A stretch of 64,000 nt of DNA from Baylisascaris procyonis (Eukaryota; Nematoda; Chromadorea; Rhabditida; Ascarididae), in assembly GCA_037389465.1 (NCBI GenBank), contig JAZARR010000213.1, positions 682,001-746,000 of the forward strand. Reading direction: 5' to 3'. Position 1 is the first letter of the stretch. Each line of letters begins with the position of its first letter. The notes beneath the pieces are model-generated. The model had not been told where the DNA came from. It did not search any database and worked only from the letters and a program-made list of their open reading frames with translations. Shown piece by piece: positions 24,807 through 37,139 of the stretch. The position numbers and the translations under genes are program-made.

Positions 24807-24954
24807 GTTCTCAAATCAGATGGAGGTGTTTGGAGGAGGTTTCAACCCCTAAGGGAGGCCTGTTATCGAGGATAAAAAAGCCGAAGAGGATATTATGATG
24901 ATGGAAGTGAAAGAAGTCGACGATGGAATTATTCCACATTTTTTTCCTCGTTAG
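24807..24954 (+). CDS. Candidate exon with internal TAA
   Basis: After a tttacag acceptor the phase-2 frame reads FSNQMEVFGGGFNP, reaches TAA at 24850-24852, then continues in the same frame as GRPVIEDKKAEEDIMMMEVK and VDDGIIPHFFPR to TAG at 24952-24954. Both halves look coding. The stop may be the true end of an upstream gene. Alternatively the second half may use the cccctaag acceptor just after the stop, or the TAA may be a nonsense change. It lies between the low-complexity exon and the CPEB-like exons. No family is recognised. Confidence 0.3.
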
Positions 24955-26243
24955 TTTTAATTGATCCTTTTGAATGAGCTTTTTTGAAATTTATTTGTTT
25001 TCTTTTAATACTTTTTTGTTACGTTTTGATTATTTCCGCTTATCTATTAACGTAGGAGAAAAAATGTCAGTTGAGCCAACGCATTTGTTTTTACGGATTT
25101 CATCCGGGAGTGGGAGGGGGAAGGGGAGAAGGAGGGGTTGTGAATGAAACGATGTCTCAACTTTATTCTTACCGGAGCATATGTTTAATGGTCATAATAC
25201 CTATTGCTGGGCATCTCTTACCCACTTCCGGTAATATAGTTTTTAATATTCGTACACATCTTTTTTACCTGAATTAACTATCCGGCTGTAATTTTCACCT
25301 GTAATTACACGCATCAAAACATCTGCGATTTAATAAGATGATCTGTGGTGATATGGAACATCATTGTTCTGCCAGCGTGCATCACCACGCAATTATAGTT
25401 AATGAAGTGTAGAAATGTGCAAGCAAATCGTTTCCTTAAATTGTCGAATCTCGCATAATTCGGATGCGAAATTGCTCTAAGCGATGAATTAAAATCGCTT
25501 AGTTTAAGAAGGGAAAAAGTCATTTGCACAAGTTACCTTCGAGGTTCGTATTTCAGATACTTTCTTGATGAAAGTGCCGGGAAGTGTTGAAGTCAGAATG
25601 ATAAATATGTAGTATTACGTAGAAGCATAGCATAGAAAAGCAATGGCGTCCACTTCTACTTTTCCCATTTATGTTCAAAGCGTAAAGGCTGAAAGTGTCT
25701 GCTACAGTCGGTTTTTTCCATTGTTAAAACCAACCCTTTCCAATGTTTTCGCTTTTTTGTTACCATTTTTTATTTTTATCTTATTTATTTATTCATTTTT
25801 TTTAAGTGCAAGAAATTAAGAAACCTTATTGCAAAACTTTAGCTCGGAACATTGAGGGAAAGCTTTAGATTTTTGGATTCTAAGTTCAACCTACTAAAGA
25901 GATACATATATATCAATATGCCGCATCGATCTCAGCGTTACATGATCTAAACTTGGAGTGGAGACTCTTCACCCTTACCGCATTTCGGTTGAATTCGAAT
26001 CGAAATATTCGTCTCTTTCGGGTAGCTTTCTTGCTAAGGATTGCCTTTCGCATTTCAAAATTAGTGTTATTGGTCTAACAGTCCCGCACCAAAGGCCTAC
26101 TTTCTTTTCGAAATGTATCTCTGTTTTCAAATGGAATGTCGAAGGTGATAATATGCATTGCACCGCTCACTCATCGATTGCAATCGAAATGAGGCAAAAA
26201 CTTTCAATTTGTGAATAATTTGAAATTCGAAAAATTATTCCAG

Positions 26244-28404
26244 CACCAAATAAATCCATCGGTACCGTCGGCGTGATGAAAGGATCGGTGCTTTCAACAG
26301 TCAGAGACGAGGATGTTTTCCAAGGACTCGAAGTGCAAATCGGTGGACATCTAGCCGATCAGGATAGAGTAGCAGTGACCATCGATGGTGGAGGTAAGTT
26401 GTTTTGACAGTTCTTTTTTGGAATGTGATGTGATAAGGATTGGTGGGAGGGGGGGGGTGTCTGTTTATTCTGTTTAGGCATTTGTCAGATGATCTATATT
26501 AATATAGGACCATAAATTGATTACTGTATGTTTTTCTCCACATCACAGTTTTCTTCACTCGCGTAAGTTAACTCTTTGCTGTATTGCCCAAGCCAATTCT
26601 TGGCCACGTCGTCCGAGCCAACTTTCGGCCACAGCTCTCCTCGTTTTCTTAATAGCACTTGCGGTTTTGAAATTCCATTCACTTTTGTTGTCATTTAGCT
26701 TAGTAGAAGTGCAGAAAATTTCTACGATGTGTGCGAGATATTACAGGTTTGTTCTGGAAATTTTTTATTTTTCTGCTTGTGCATATTTCATTGGTGTGCT
26801 TGTGTGGTGGTGGTTTTGAGTTGCGTGGTGGTGGTAGTGGTGTGCGTGTGGATCTGTGATGGGGTGTGTGGTGGTAGTAGCGGTGAGTGTGTGTGCGTAT
26901 GTGATAGTGGTGGTGCATGCGTGTGTGGTGGGTGGTGTGTACATTTTGTGGTAAATGTGGTTCGTGTGTGGTGGGTGGTGGTGGCGGAGTGTTTGGTGGT
27001 GGTAGTCGTGGTGTGGTGTGTGGTGGTGGTGGTGGTGGTAAGTGCATAGTGAGTGGTGTGTGTGTGCGATGGGTGGTGTATGCAGTTGTAGCGGTGTGTA
27101 TGGTGGTGGTGGTGATGTGTGTGGTGGTGGTAGTGTGTGTGTTTCATTGGTGGTGTGGCGTGATGAGTGAGTGTCATGAGTGTGATGTGATGAGTGAGTG
27201 TGGTGGAGTGTGATGAATGCGATGAGTCAGTGCGATGGATGTGATGAGTGACTATGAGTGAGTGTGATGAGTGTGATGTGATGAGTGAGCGTGATGTCAG
27301 ATGAGTCAAAACATCCGGATCTTGAAGTGAGGTCACGACTTAGGAGATGGAGGAGGATAAAAAAGTGGGGTTGCGGGTCGCCGTCAGAAGTCACAGTCAA
27401 ATGTGAACTTCGGAAAGGTAAAAGAGTAGCGGGAGGGAGATAGAAGTGCGAGTGAATTGAATTGTTCTCTCACTAATTGCCTTAAACCATTTCTGGTTCT
27501 GTTTACAGTGACAATGTGCAGTTCTGAGTAGTGAAGTTCTTGTCATTGATTAAAATTTTAATGAGGAAGATTTTCTATCGTTTTGATAAGAACAATTGTT
27601 TTTGGCATCGTATGTTTTAACCTTATCACTCACTGAGAAAGTGATTTTCTGCCTTATTATTGTGGCTGTTTCGAAGATTGTATGATTAAATTGCAGGACA
27701 ATTGGTCAATGCAGTATATCAAGCATTTGGTGAAGTGGTCACAGTGAGAATCACTGTTGAGAATGGTAAAGTTTGTCGAACGCAGCTGCAAGAGTGTTTT
27801 TTTGTACACATGAAGCATATGCGAAGGCGATCGCTGCACATTTCGTGACGATGCAATTCATCAATATCGAAAAGAATGTGAATTTAAGAAGTTTGGATTT
27901 GCTGTTTGAAAGGTTTTTGGTTCGGTTAAGTTCTTCTTATTTACACTCGTCTTCCGCTCGTTTAAAGATTTCAGCCGTTGTCTTTGACGCATCTTTATCG
28001 CTTATCTATGAAACGGTTCTAAAATTATTATAGAAACTCGAAGAAGTGATATAAATTGGAAGTTTTGAAGTATTGGGTGATTTGAAACGGGGATTTTAAT
28101 TTTCTTCTAAATATAAACTGTTGTTTAGATGGAGGTAAAGCCGTTTTTAATGAAGAATACGCTTTGTGAAGGATGCCATATGGTGACAACGGACAATTCA
28201 TGCGCCCAACTTCCATGCTTTCTATACTTGTGTGATTGATGCTGGTATCGTCATCAGCCATGCGCAGTTTGTGCAACACACTCCTATGGTGAGTGCGACC
28301 CCAAAGCAAACATATGTTCCAGTTGTGGAGCTGGAACTAGAACGAGGCGGTGTAATGATTGTCCCCTACTGAGGCATCATCACTGCTGCCGGCGGGCCCC
28401 CTGA
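26244..28404 (+). CDS. CPEB-like RRM2 and ZZ zinc-domain exons, frame-broken
   Basis: Exons 26244-26393 (phase 1 end), 27697-27877 and 28129-28404. The first ends DRVAVTIDGG; the second carries QLVNAVYQAFGEVVTVRITV and ARVFFCTHEAYAKAI, an RRM with the spacing of CPEB RRM2. The third carries C-x2-C-x8-C-x4-C-x4-C-x2-C followed by W, the zinc-ligand spacing of the CPEB ZZ domain (LCEGC, NSC, PC, LC, CW), preceded by EVKPFL where CPEB1 has a similar V-x-I-x-P-[YF]-L linker. CPEB binds cytoplasmic polyadenylation elements in mRNA 3' ends and controls translation. Problems: exon 2 needs a -1 shift (or a 20-base intron, 27766-27785) near 27765-27785; exon 3 has TGA at 28237-28239 inside the last C-x2-C; the first RRM was not found. 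The frame past the TGA stays open and Cys-rich to 28402-28404. It may be a pseudogene or hold assembly errors. Confidence 0.6.
26805..27300. repeat. GTG/GGT-rich low-complexity block
   Basis: About 500 bases are dominated by gtggtg, gtgtgt and, at the right end, gatgagtga units, inside the first CPEB-like intron. Open frames on both strands here (Val/Gly-rich on +, His/Thr/Pro-rich on -) are by-products of the repeat. The G-rich + strand could form unusual structures in RNA. Confidence 0.9.
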
Positions 28405-31400
28405 ATCCTTCATCCGCGATAGGTAAGATTTCTAGTTTCGTGAATGGGAGGAGTTCTGACTGATTTTTTTACCTACACCATATTGCAGTTGAGAGTGGGA
28501 TTCTGTTATCTACAGGAAGTTCTTTACGTTGAAGGTTTAAGCCAAGTGGTAGGACAGAGGAGGTGATCAAAGATTTATAGTGATTTATATTTGTGTGTAG
28601 ATCATTTATAGGTTTATACTCATTTAGGTAGAATGATTCCGTTGAAATTAGTGAATCTCTTTCCCACCTCCTGCATTCATGTGGCCACCACCTTTTTTCC
28701 GGAGATAGTTGTACCCCAGTTACTGATTTCTGGATGCTTCTTTGAAATGAATGACCGTTTCATTACTTGGTTTTGCTCATTTAATATTAGCTTATTTAAC
28801 TTATTTAACGGATTTATTGCCAACAAATTGTGATGGATCAAAATATTCTTTGCAGGGCAGTTACGATCACGATGTAAGATTCCTAGTCGTTGCCATGGGG
28901 GGGGGGGGGAATACATCGAAATTGTTTGAAACGAGGAGAAATTTGTGTTTTAAATATTTTGACCTGCAATCTGACCTAAATTGCCTCAACATAGTAAGGG
29001 CATTGTTTTCTTGGTCGTTGTTTTGAGTGCGAGTTGATTAAATAGCTGACTATTTACTGTGAAATGTTATTTGTAATATTTGTAACACTTTTATCATTGT
29101 GGACTAGTTAGTTGCTTGTGCTGTCTCTTATCTATTCCATCTATTTATATTCACTTCCGGTCTATTGTTTTTCCCACTTCTTAACATTCTGTCACTCTCT
29201 ATTCTCATAATATTTTTCGTAATGGAAAGGTTTGCTAACTTGGATTTCAGAAGTTTTATTTCTTTTTGTTTTCTATATTTATTCTGCTTGAATACCTGTA
29301 GTTTTTGAGCATACTCGCGCTTTTAAGTTAACTAGGTGGTCATCTCATCCTGCCTCTCCCCCTCCCCCTCTCCCCCACTCCTTCCTCAGTTCTTAGTTGT
29401 CGATCAGTCGTACGTTGTATTGGTTTACGCTGTGGTTTGTGTGTTTTCTGTGGGTTTTGATTTATGCATTAAGAGCGTATTTTTGTTGCTATATTCGATG
29501 TAATTTTTATTACTGTATTTATTAGAATATTGGCTTTATCGATCAGTCTTCTAATTACGATCTATCATCGAAATATTCTTAGATCACCATTCATCTATTA
29601 TGCAGAAGATGTGAAGAATTACTTGTGGATATTGATATCATTAATACTGTGTTAATTATTTATCTTTTATTTGTCAATTTATATTCATATTCGAGTTTGT
29701 TGTCTTCCTTTTTTTTGTTTAGTAATGTGACGTTTTGCAATGAGACAATGAAACTTTTGTTCTATAATATGCCGTCGATTAATAATGCACCATTGGATTG
29801 CGTTGGAAGGGATTTAATTACTGAGGCCACTTGGAGAGGGATTAGGGATTGGGGTGGAGGTGGGAGGGGAGGGAGAGAACGGCAGTTAGATTTGAAGTAT
29901 GGGGAGAGATGGACTAGCTTTATAATACCTAAAATCATGCGTGTGTTATTTACGTCCCTTTTTATAGATCTGTGATTCGAAACTTTGGTACTTTTGCCGT
30001 ATCATATTTGTATCGCCTTTCTTAATACTACCTCTAAATGGTTTATATCAATTTTATACTCTTATCGAATTGAATCTCTACTACTACTCTCATTGAATAT
30101 TTGTTTATTTCTATGCATCGGTTGATGTTTGTTTGTCTGTGTATTTACACATTGTTCCGAATATATTGATGTCTGTTATTGTTGTTTATTTTATTTGTTG
30201 TTATGCATTATGCAAGTCTATTAAAAAAAATTATTTAAAATTGCTTCCGCATTCTACTAATTGAGGTCATCGGTATGCCTCCAGAAGTGAATTATCTATG
30301 CAAACGGAATATAAGAGTAAAGTTTCACTAACACGGGTTTTTATACCGACCTGAATATTGGTTGGAGAAAAAGGCTAGGAAGAAGAGATGGCTGGCATGT
30401 ATTCTCTTCCCCTCTCCCCCCTCCCCCTCTTTCCCTCCGAAACAGCACTTCGATCCACATGGTTTCTGAAGTATCTTGTGCCGCTATAGGGGTATTTTAT
30501 GTTCTTATCATTGAGGTTTTTTGCGGTAGAGTAAAAGGTGGTTGATGCTAGAGCACATAGGCCGTCTTTCAAACTGTTCGCACTCAGTTTGCAGGCGTGT
30601 GGGCTTGTGTTCTTTGTATTATTCCAATGTGGCGTATAACATCACGAATGAGTTACGCTGATGTTGCACGGTGTTTGTTCATGTTGCTTTATGTCTGTGG
30701 TAGTTTTGAGGATGGTGCAACTCTTTTTGCTTGATACCGAATCAACTAAACGCTCTCTAGTTAGACCATGACTCGAATCCCTTCACCTCCTTGCCTCACC
30801 ACCCTCCACCCCTCTTCCTTCTAGGCCATTTTGTCTAGTCTTACGTGCCGTGAAAATGCGCTTTAACAGATATTGTAACGGAATTGGGATCACTGAGTGA
30901 TCCTCAAGAGTAGTGGGGGTAATGAATACTGCATTTATCTGGCTTTCTTGCCTTTTCAACTCTATTGATGTCGTTTTTCTGTCTATTTTTTACGTTTGTT
31001 TATCTGCTTGTTTATTTATTCACGCAGCATTTATTTATTTATTTATTTATGTGGTTATCTAAGTATTTGTCCTAACTGTTTTATTTGCAGTTGCTAAGTG
31101 AAAAATAATATCATGCAGAAGAACGAAAAAAAATAGAAAGGAAGGGATTATGTAAGAATTTATAGAATAAAAGTAAATATTCATGCTTCTAGTTCCAAAT
31201 TCGCTTTTAGAAAATTGTCATGCAGGATTTTCTCATCGAAAAATCTTTTTCGTAGAAGTGATCGTTGGTGACGTTGTGTAGCTATGATTGGAAAAAGAAT
31301 CATATGATTGATTGCGCTGTTATTTCGCAATTATAATGATACTTTGTAAACATTTTTTCCATCCATATTTTCAACGTTTTCGCAACAAATTCACTCGTAC

Positions 31401-31960
31401 ACTACTAAAGTTTAAATTTCTTCTTTTCCAAGCTCACTCGAACTTGAACTCCATCTCCACTGACAATTTGAAGAAAAAATCCAATCATATCTAAGTTGAG
31501 CATCTGCCAGTTTAGGTGGGTTCTCTATTGTTTCCTATTTAAGTTGTTTCAGATTGATTTAATTTTATGCTTCCTTCAAGAACTGGAATAAACTTTAGTG
31601 CTAATTGTTTTCACTGGCAGTTTCCATGTTTCCTTCAGCTATATCAGAGTTGCTTTATAAAGCTTGCGGTGGTGGCGATTATGCAGTTATTTCGGTTGTA
31701 TGGTGCAAGATCTCTTCGATTCCACCGTTTTTGATGTTGTATATTAAGAAGCTTTCTCACACATCCAATCCCCTATCCCTCGCTCTGTGTTTATCAGTAC
31801 CTTCCCTTCTCCTCCATTTGTCATTACTCCCTCCCCCTTCCCCTCCCTCCTCCCCCATCTTCCGCGTCTTAATAGTGTAAAGTCTTTGAAGCCTGATTGC
31901 CTTTTGCGCAGTTAAACTTCATCGAATGTTTCATCTATTATGTTCAAATCAATGGTAATG
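28405..31960. other. Intergenic DNA between the CPEB-like gene and SPRYD7
   Basis: No exon is supported. Features seen are a G run near 28899-28910, C-rich tracts near 29350-29385 and 30408-30440, and a T/A-rich tatttatttatttat tract near 31015-31050. Reading frames here are short, hydrophobic and without splice-site support. Confidence 0.5.
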
Positions 31961-31966
31961 TTTCAG
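31961..31966 (+). promoter_or_regulatory. Candidate trans-splice acceptor before SPRYD7
   Basis: A tttcag sequence ends 30 bases before the ATG at 31997, with no in-frame upstream exon needed. In nematodes such a short 5' outron acceptor commonly receives a spliced leader. It could equally be the acceptor of a non-coding first intron. Confidence 0.35.
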
Positions 31967-31996
31967 TGGCGTGTTTATTGTGACAGCCGTGTGTCG

Positions 31997-34900
31997 ATGA
32001 GTGAAAACACAATGCTTGGCTGTTGTTTTCCACCACTTCGCATGTGCCTTGAATGTGTGCAAGGACCCAGCTTTACTGCCACTCAAAGCTATACCCAGTT
32101 TCACGATGAATTGCAGAGTGTGCGTCTTGACACCTCATATATGGGTATGCTTGATCATTTTGTTGTTTTGTGTAGATTTAACGGTGCTATAACTAACACA
32201 AGCAAAGTAGGTTATAGGTGACAAAATTGATGGAAGAAAAGGGGCGACCACCCACTAAATAGAAATTATTGTTGGCTGTAGTAAGTCGATAACTTTGAAA
32301 GCTCCCGAAGAGAGTATTCTAATCTGTCCCACAGTGGTCAGTTTTATTTTGAAGGGCGAGTAAATGGTGTAGCAAGCAAGCAGGTGGGAGGAGGAGGGGT
32401 GGGTAGGTATTGCAAGCTTCAGTAATAAGGCATCACGATTTGTGCTATGAGGAACCAATCGTTCGCAAGAATCCTACGAATTTATGCATAAGCACTTCAG
32501 TGCTCATTTAATTAATTTTGAATTAATTTTGCTGATCACATATGAACTTTTGATACAATTCTTACACAGTCGCTATAAAGTATTTCCATGATTGTAGCTT
32601 TCATGGATTATTAATTGAAATGGAGTGACAGATAAGCATATCTCATTTCACAGGATCCAGAAACTCGGCAGTTGTGAGTTGCCTGGTTTTACAACGTTTT
32701 TCCACGAGGTATCTTCGGCTGTAAATAATGCTGAAAGACGTTTTGTGGAGAATATCTTTTAAAGTGCAAAAATTTGCTTACTGCACGTGTTTCATAAATA
32801 TTTCTGTAGGGATTGGGATGGTATTAAGATGAGTGTGGCTTTCTTGAGCTGATTTACTTGAAGGTGATGATGTCGTGTTGCTAAAGAATGGGCAACGTAT
32901 CTGTGGATCCGGTGGTGCACTTGCAACTGCACCAATCGTACAGAATAAAGCTTATTTTCAAGTGAGCATACAGCAGTCAGGTTTGTTTTTATGTATTTTT
33001 ATTTTCAGGTTTGTTTTTATGTATTTTTATTTGTTTATTTATGTTATATGTTTATAAAATGCAAAAAAATATGATATTGTTTCCGCTGCGTTTAGTAGAA
33101 TTTGCTAAAATTCCTCTCAACATAGTAATTTCCTTTTCTTTTTTTTTTGTTTTTCATTCGGTTGGGGGGGGGGGAGGAGGGGTGATGTTTGAGCCATTGA
33201 TGAGTCGAAGCTAAATTCATTTTTTTTCACATCTTTCGTCGACTCATGATTTGTGATTCACAGAGTTATTTTCATATTTCCTGTAGAATTGAATGTTTTT
33301 CTTAATGGTCCGTTATGTTCATCGGCAGCACGGCAGGGAGAAAGGGAAGAAGGAAGATTCTGCAAAAATGAGTGAGTCAAAAATTGCCCTAGACGGTTCT
33401 TGTTAATTGCCGAAATATGGGGATTTTGCCTCGGGATTGCTCGATGTTTATCTGATCTGTGGAAGTTGCGCCTTAGTTTTTACCCCGAAGATGAAAATTG
33501 ATCAGCTTTTTTTTTTTCAAAGGTGTTTGGGGCATTGGAGTGGCGAATCGATCAATTAATCTGAATAGCGTGCCCGTTTCGGCGAACAGTTGGGTATTGA
33601 GGCACACCGGTGAAGTGGTTGCCAATGGCGAAATCGTCGATAAACTACTCGAACCAATCGATGAAGGAGATTGCATAGTGGGGTTTATTCTTTATTTTCA
33701 TTAAAGGAATGGAGAGTCGGTCTTGGAGTTGTGCATTTAGCAGCGTGGATCCTGTGCTGTGCTGTTCACGGCGTTTGGCATTTATACCCCCGGCGCAAAT
33801 GTCTATACGCGCGCTGTGAAGCAATTTTGTATAACCAAATTTTCCGATAAGTGTGTAGCAGTGAGTGAGGCTGGCGATGCATTTGGCAGTATAGCAGTAC
33901 AAATGTTGGGAAATTTACATCTGCTGTAAAAATAATCGAACACAGTTGAATATATAGGATCCGCCCTGTGTGCTAATAATATCGGTGGACATTTTCGATA
34001 TTTTTGATTCAGCTATGGAGCAGATGGGGTATTAAATTACTTATACAGCAGGTGGGATATAGAATTAACTATGCAACAGGTGGGAAAAAGTTGCAACATA
34101 TTTTTGCATCCTATGACTTTTGCAAGTTTTTTGGAGGGTTGCCGCTTTTTGTGAGTTTAATTTTTTGAGTTGTCATAGCGAGTGGAGTATTCAATTTAAA
34201 GTGAGCGGTTATGCGTAATTTTACTGCCATCGATAATAATTTTTTAGGCGCTATATTACTGATGTACTTTGAAATGCCTTACATAGTTAAAGTTCTTTTT
34301 TTTTCTGTAAAATTAATTTTAAGGAATATGATGATTAGGCAAAATTTCGCTTAGTTTTGTCCACGGTTGTTCTAATATAATATAAACTTCAAAATTATGA
34401 ATGCTTGACAAAAATTTTTATTGTAGGGCGTTGCATTCGATCATGTCGATTTGAAATTCTACAAAAATGGTGTGCAACTTCCAGTCTCGATTTCCAATGT
34501 ACGAGGGCAGGTATGAATGATTTTTCTATCGTTTTTTTCTTCCCTCTCTTTTTTAAGTGAAATCCTGAGGTATGTGTGATCGGTGGTGTAAAACTTCAAG
34601 CACCTTACGGATTTCAAGCTGGTGGAATATTCATCTCCCTCTTCCTCCCTCCTCTACTTCACCACTTACCTCAACTCTCATGTGCTACGGGACATAGCTT
34701 ATTGAAGGATCGAAGTCGTCGGGGACAGCATATGCTTCCTTTTTAAAAAGAGGGACTGCATAGAGGAACCATAAACATAGGGTGGATAAAATCGTAAATT
34801 GTTATGTAGATTATCAAAAAGGTGCTACATTGGGCTGATCTGATTTATTATTGGAGCATTACGTTTATTTTTTTGCGGGGAGGGAGAGGGAGAGGGTGGG

Positions 34901-35188
34901 ATCGATTATAGACTTGCAGGTGGGGATTCGGATATTCTTTGTTGTTGTTGAGGAAGAGAGGGTGGTGGGGGGAGAGGTCTTGGAAAATTGTCGCAGAATA
35001 ATGCCTTATTTAATTTTAACTATATTCTAGCAAACGTACGGTGAGGTGGCTGTAAGTATATTTTGTTTTAGGTGTTTCCACTTGTATATGTGGATGACAG
35101 TGCCATATTGGATGCGACATTCAGGTTGTTCTCATATAACGCTCCGCCAGGTTATGAAGAGATTATGCTTGAACAAACGTTGCTTTGA
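31997..35188 (+). CDS. SPRYD7: SPRY domain-containing protein 7 orthologue
   Basis: Five exons with fully matching phases: 31997-32144, 32864-32980, 33523-33677, 34427-34510 and 35072-35188 (TGA), giving 206 residues against 196 in human. The SPRY fold is recognisable throughout: VVLLKNGQRICGSGG, APIVQNKAYFQVSIQ, VWGIGVANRSINLN, DEGDCIGVAFDHVDLKFYKN, VFPLVYVDDSAILDATF and APPGYEEIMLEQ. The N-terminus keeps a Cys-rich start (MLGCCFPPLRMCLEC) as in vertebrate SPRYD7, a possible lipidation or metal site. SPRY domains are protein-interaction modules; the cellular role of SPRYD7 is poorly known. Acceptors of exons 2 and 3 end in AAG. A 21-base in-frame mini-exon (35031-35051) sits in the last intron. 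The gene is intact, in contrast to its CPEB-like neighbour. Confidence 0.95.
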
Positions 35189-37139
35189 ATGATTCTAATA
35201 TCGAGGATATTCTTCCACTCCATAATCCCCCATATCTTTCTTGTGCCAATAACCTCATTTGTGTCAGCAGTCATTAAGCAAACCTAAAATCTTTCATTGT
35301 TTAGGCTGCGTCTTTATAGTTCATAAAATTGTGAAGCAGTATAGTTATGTCGAAAATTTCGTTTCAGAATACAGCTCTCTGTGTGTTTAAAAAGCTGAGC
35401 ATCTGTTGCCTCGTAATGGAAAGCTTTTTTTAAATGAATTGGGGGATAGATTTTAGGTCGATCCTAAAGGTTTACGGCTTATTACTTAGCGCTGACCTGG
35501 TGGTTGCAACGAGAGCTCTACCGGCTGTCACTAAACGTTTATCGCTCCAGTTGACAATCTTTCACTGCGGTGCTCTTTATATCTTTTCTATGTGTAAGTC
35601 ATGTTTAAATGTGATGCGATTGAAAAAAACTTCCATTATATTCCACTTTAATTAGCCGTCGTGCGGTTTCTTCTATCATTTCCTTTATTTCTCGTTGCGT
35701 TTATTTTATAATCCGCTTTAATAAATTTTTCTTACAATTACGGTAATTTTGTTCTATGATTGTGCTAAAGTTTCTTATCTAATTATAGTCTTTGCTTGGA
35801 TTAGTTACCCGGGCTATTAGTTTCCCGTGATTTAGGGAGGGGAATGTTTTGAGGGCGATTTACTGCGTCAGGGATTGTTGTTATTGCTTAAACGCAACAA
35901 CAGTATACATTTTTTTCGGATGTTGAAAGGAGTCTTTTTTTCAGTTTTATGCTTGGAGGAAAAATGGATTATTGAAGAGACTTGTTCAGAGGAGTTTATC
36001 TGTTCTCTCAGAAGTTGAGAAGGAGGTTTCCCGTTCTGTCAGAAATTAAGAAGGAGGATTTATTCGATAAAGGAGAAGGAGGTTATCGCTCAGAAGTTGA
36101 GGAGGATTTATTCGGTAAGAGAGAAGGTTCTTGAAGGGAAGGGTTTGGTCGAATGTTGCTGCTACACTAACTTTTTTCGCGAGTAGTTCATTGATATGTT
36201 TGAGTACGATCAGAATAGGGCTAATATTAAGAAAGCGGTGGTAAAGAGTATTTTTGTTGATATACGTTGTTCATTTTTTTTCGTTTTAATGGCAACTAAA
36301 TGAAGTATTGTACTGCAATATTCCTCTCTTTTGAAATTTTTTCTGCATGAATAAATTGCGCGTTTGTGCTCTTTTTTGATGTGTTTTACTGATTTTTTGT
36401 TTTCATTTTTCATCATTTGAGAATCAAATTTTCCTTCAGTCGGAATTTGCATAAATTTTTGAATATTTACTATTGGTTCCGTCGACACATTTGAAAGGTT
36501 TTTATTGGTGAAAATGATGATTTCGGATCTCGTTGAAGTTGATTAAGTTTTAATTGAAAAAGTACACTTGTTTTAAATGGTCATTTTAGTCATTCTGGCC
36601 GATGTCCAAGTCATTTAAAAACGAAACATGGACGAAACAGTGGAATATTATGATTTTTTTACAAATTAATTGTTGACGGCAAGTTCCTCGAGAGTGGACA
36701 CGATGGAGACGGCAAAATTCCCCTGAAATGTGCTTCGTCATCCCTCATTCCACATCTAATGGCGTAATGAATTTGCAGTCTTTGGAGATAGGGGAGGGGG
36801 GAGGGGGAATAACGCCACAGGTTACATCTTTTTTTATTGTTTGCTCACTCGTCGAAATGGGCGCTCGCGTTTTCCTTGATACAAGAATTTATCTGTGCAC
36901 AGGGGAGTGCAACAATGTTTGCCAAATGGACTACCCAGATTAAGGCGGTCAAGTTTCAAAGAATGTTGTTTTCTGCCTTCAGGCGCTGAAAGTGTGATCG
37001 GAGTCGCTAAGTGGTCTTTTTCTTTGGTGCGCACACCTCAATAAAATGCACGAAACCCAAAAGGCACGTATACTTCTATCGATCCTGTGCAAGATGTCAA
37101 ACTCTTCATTCCAATTGTGCTGAGCGAGTATGACATTAT
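35189..37139. other. Intergenic DNA with a degenerate tandem repeat
   Basis: No exon is supported. Near 35990-36130 about three degenerate copies of a G/A-rich unit occur (tcagaagttgagaaggagg and tcagaaattaagaaggagga variants, then tttattcg). A GA-rich run with poly-G lies near 36786-36806. The rest is AT-rich. Confidence 0.5.

Noticed and set aside
25958..26218. Open frames on both strands just before the CPEB-like exons
   Set aside because: No acceptor/donor pair fits and no RRM1 motif is present.
26700..27336. Long open frames on both strands (Val/Gly-rich and His/Thr/Pro-rich)
   Set aside because: They arise from the GTG/GGT simple repeat and have no splice sites or domain.
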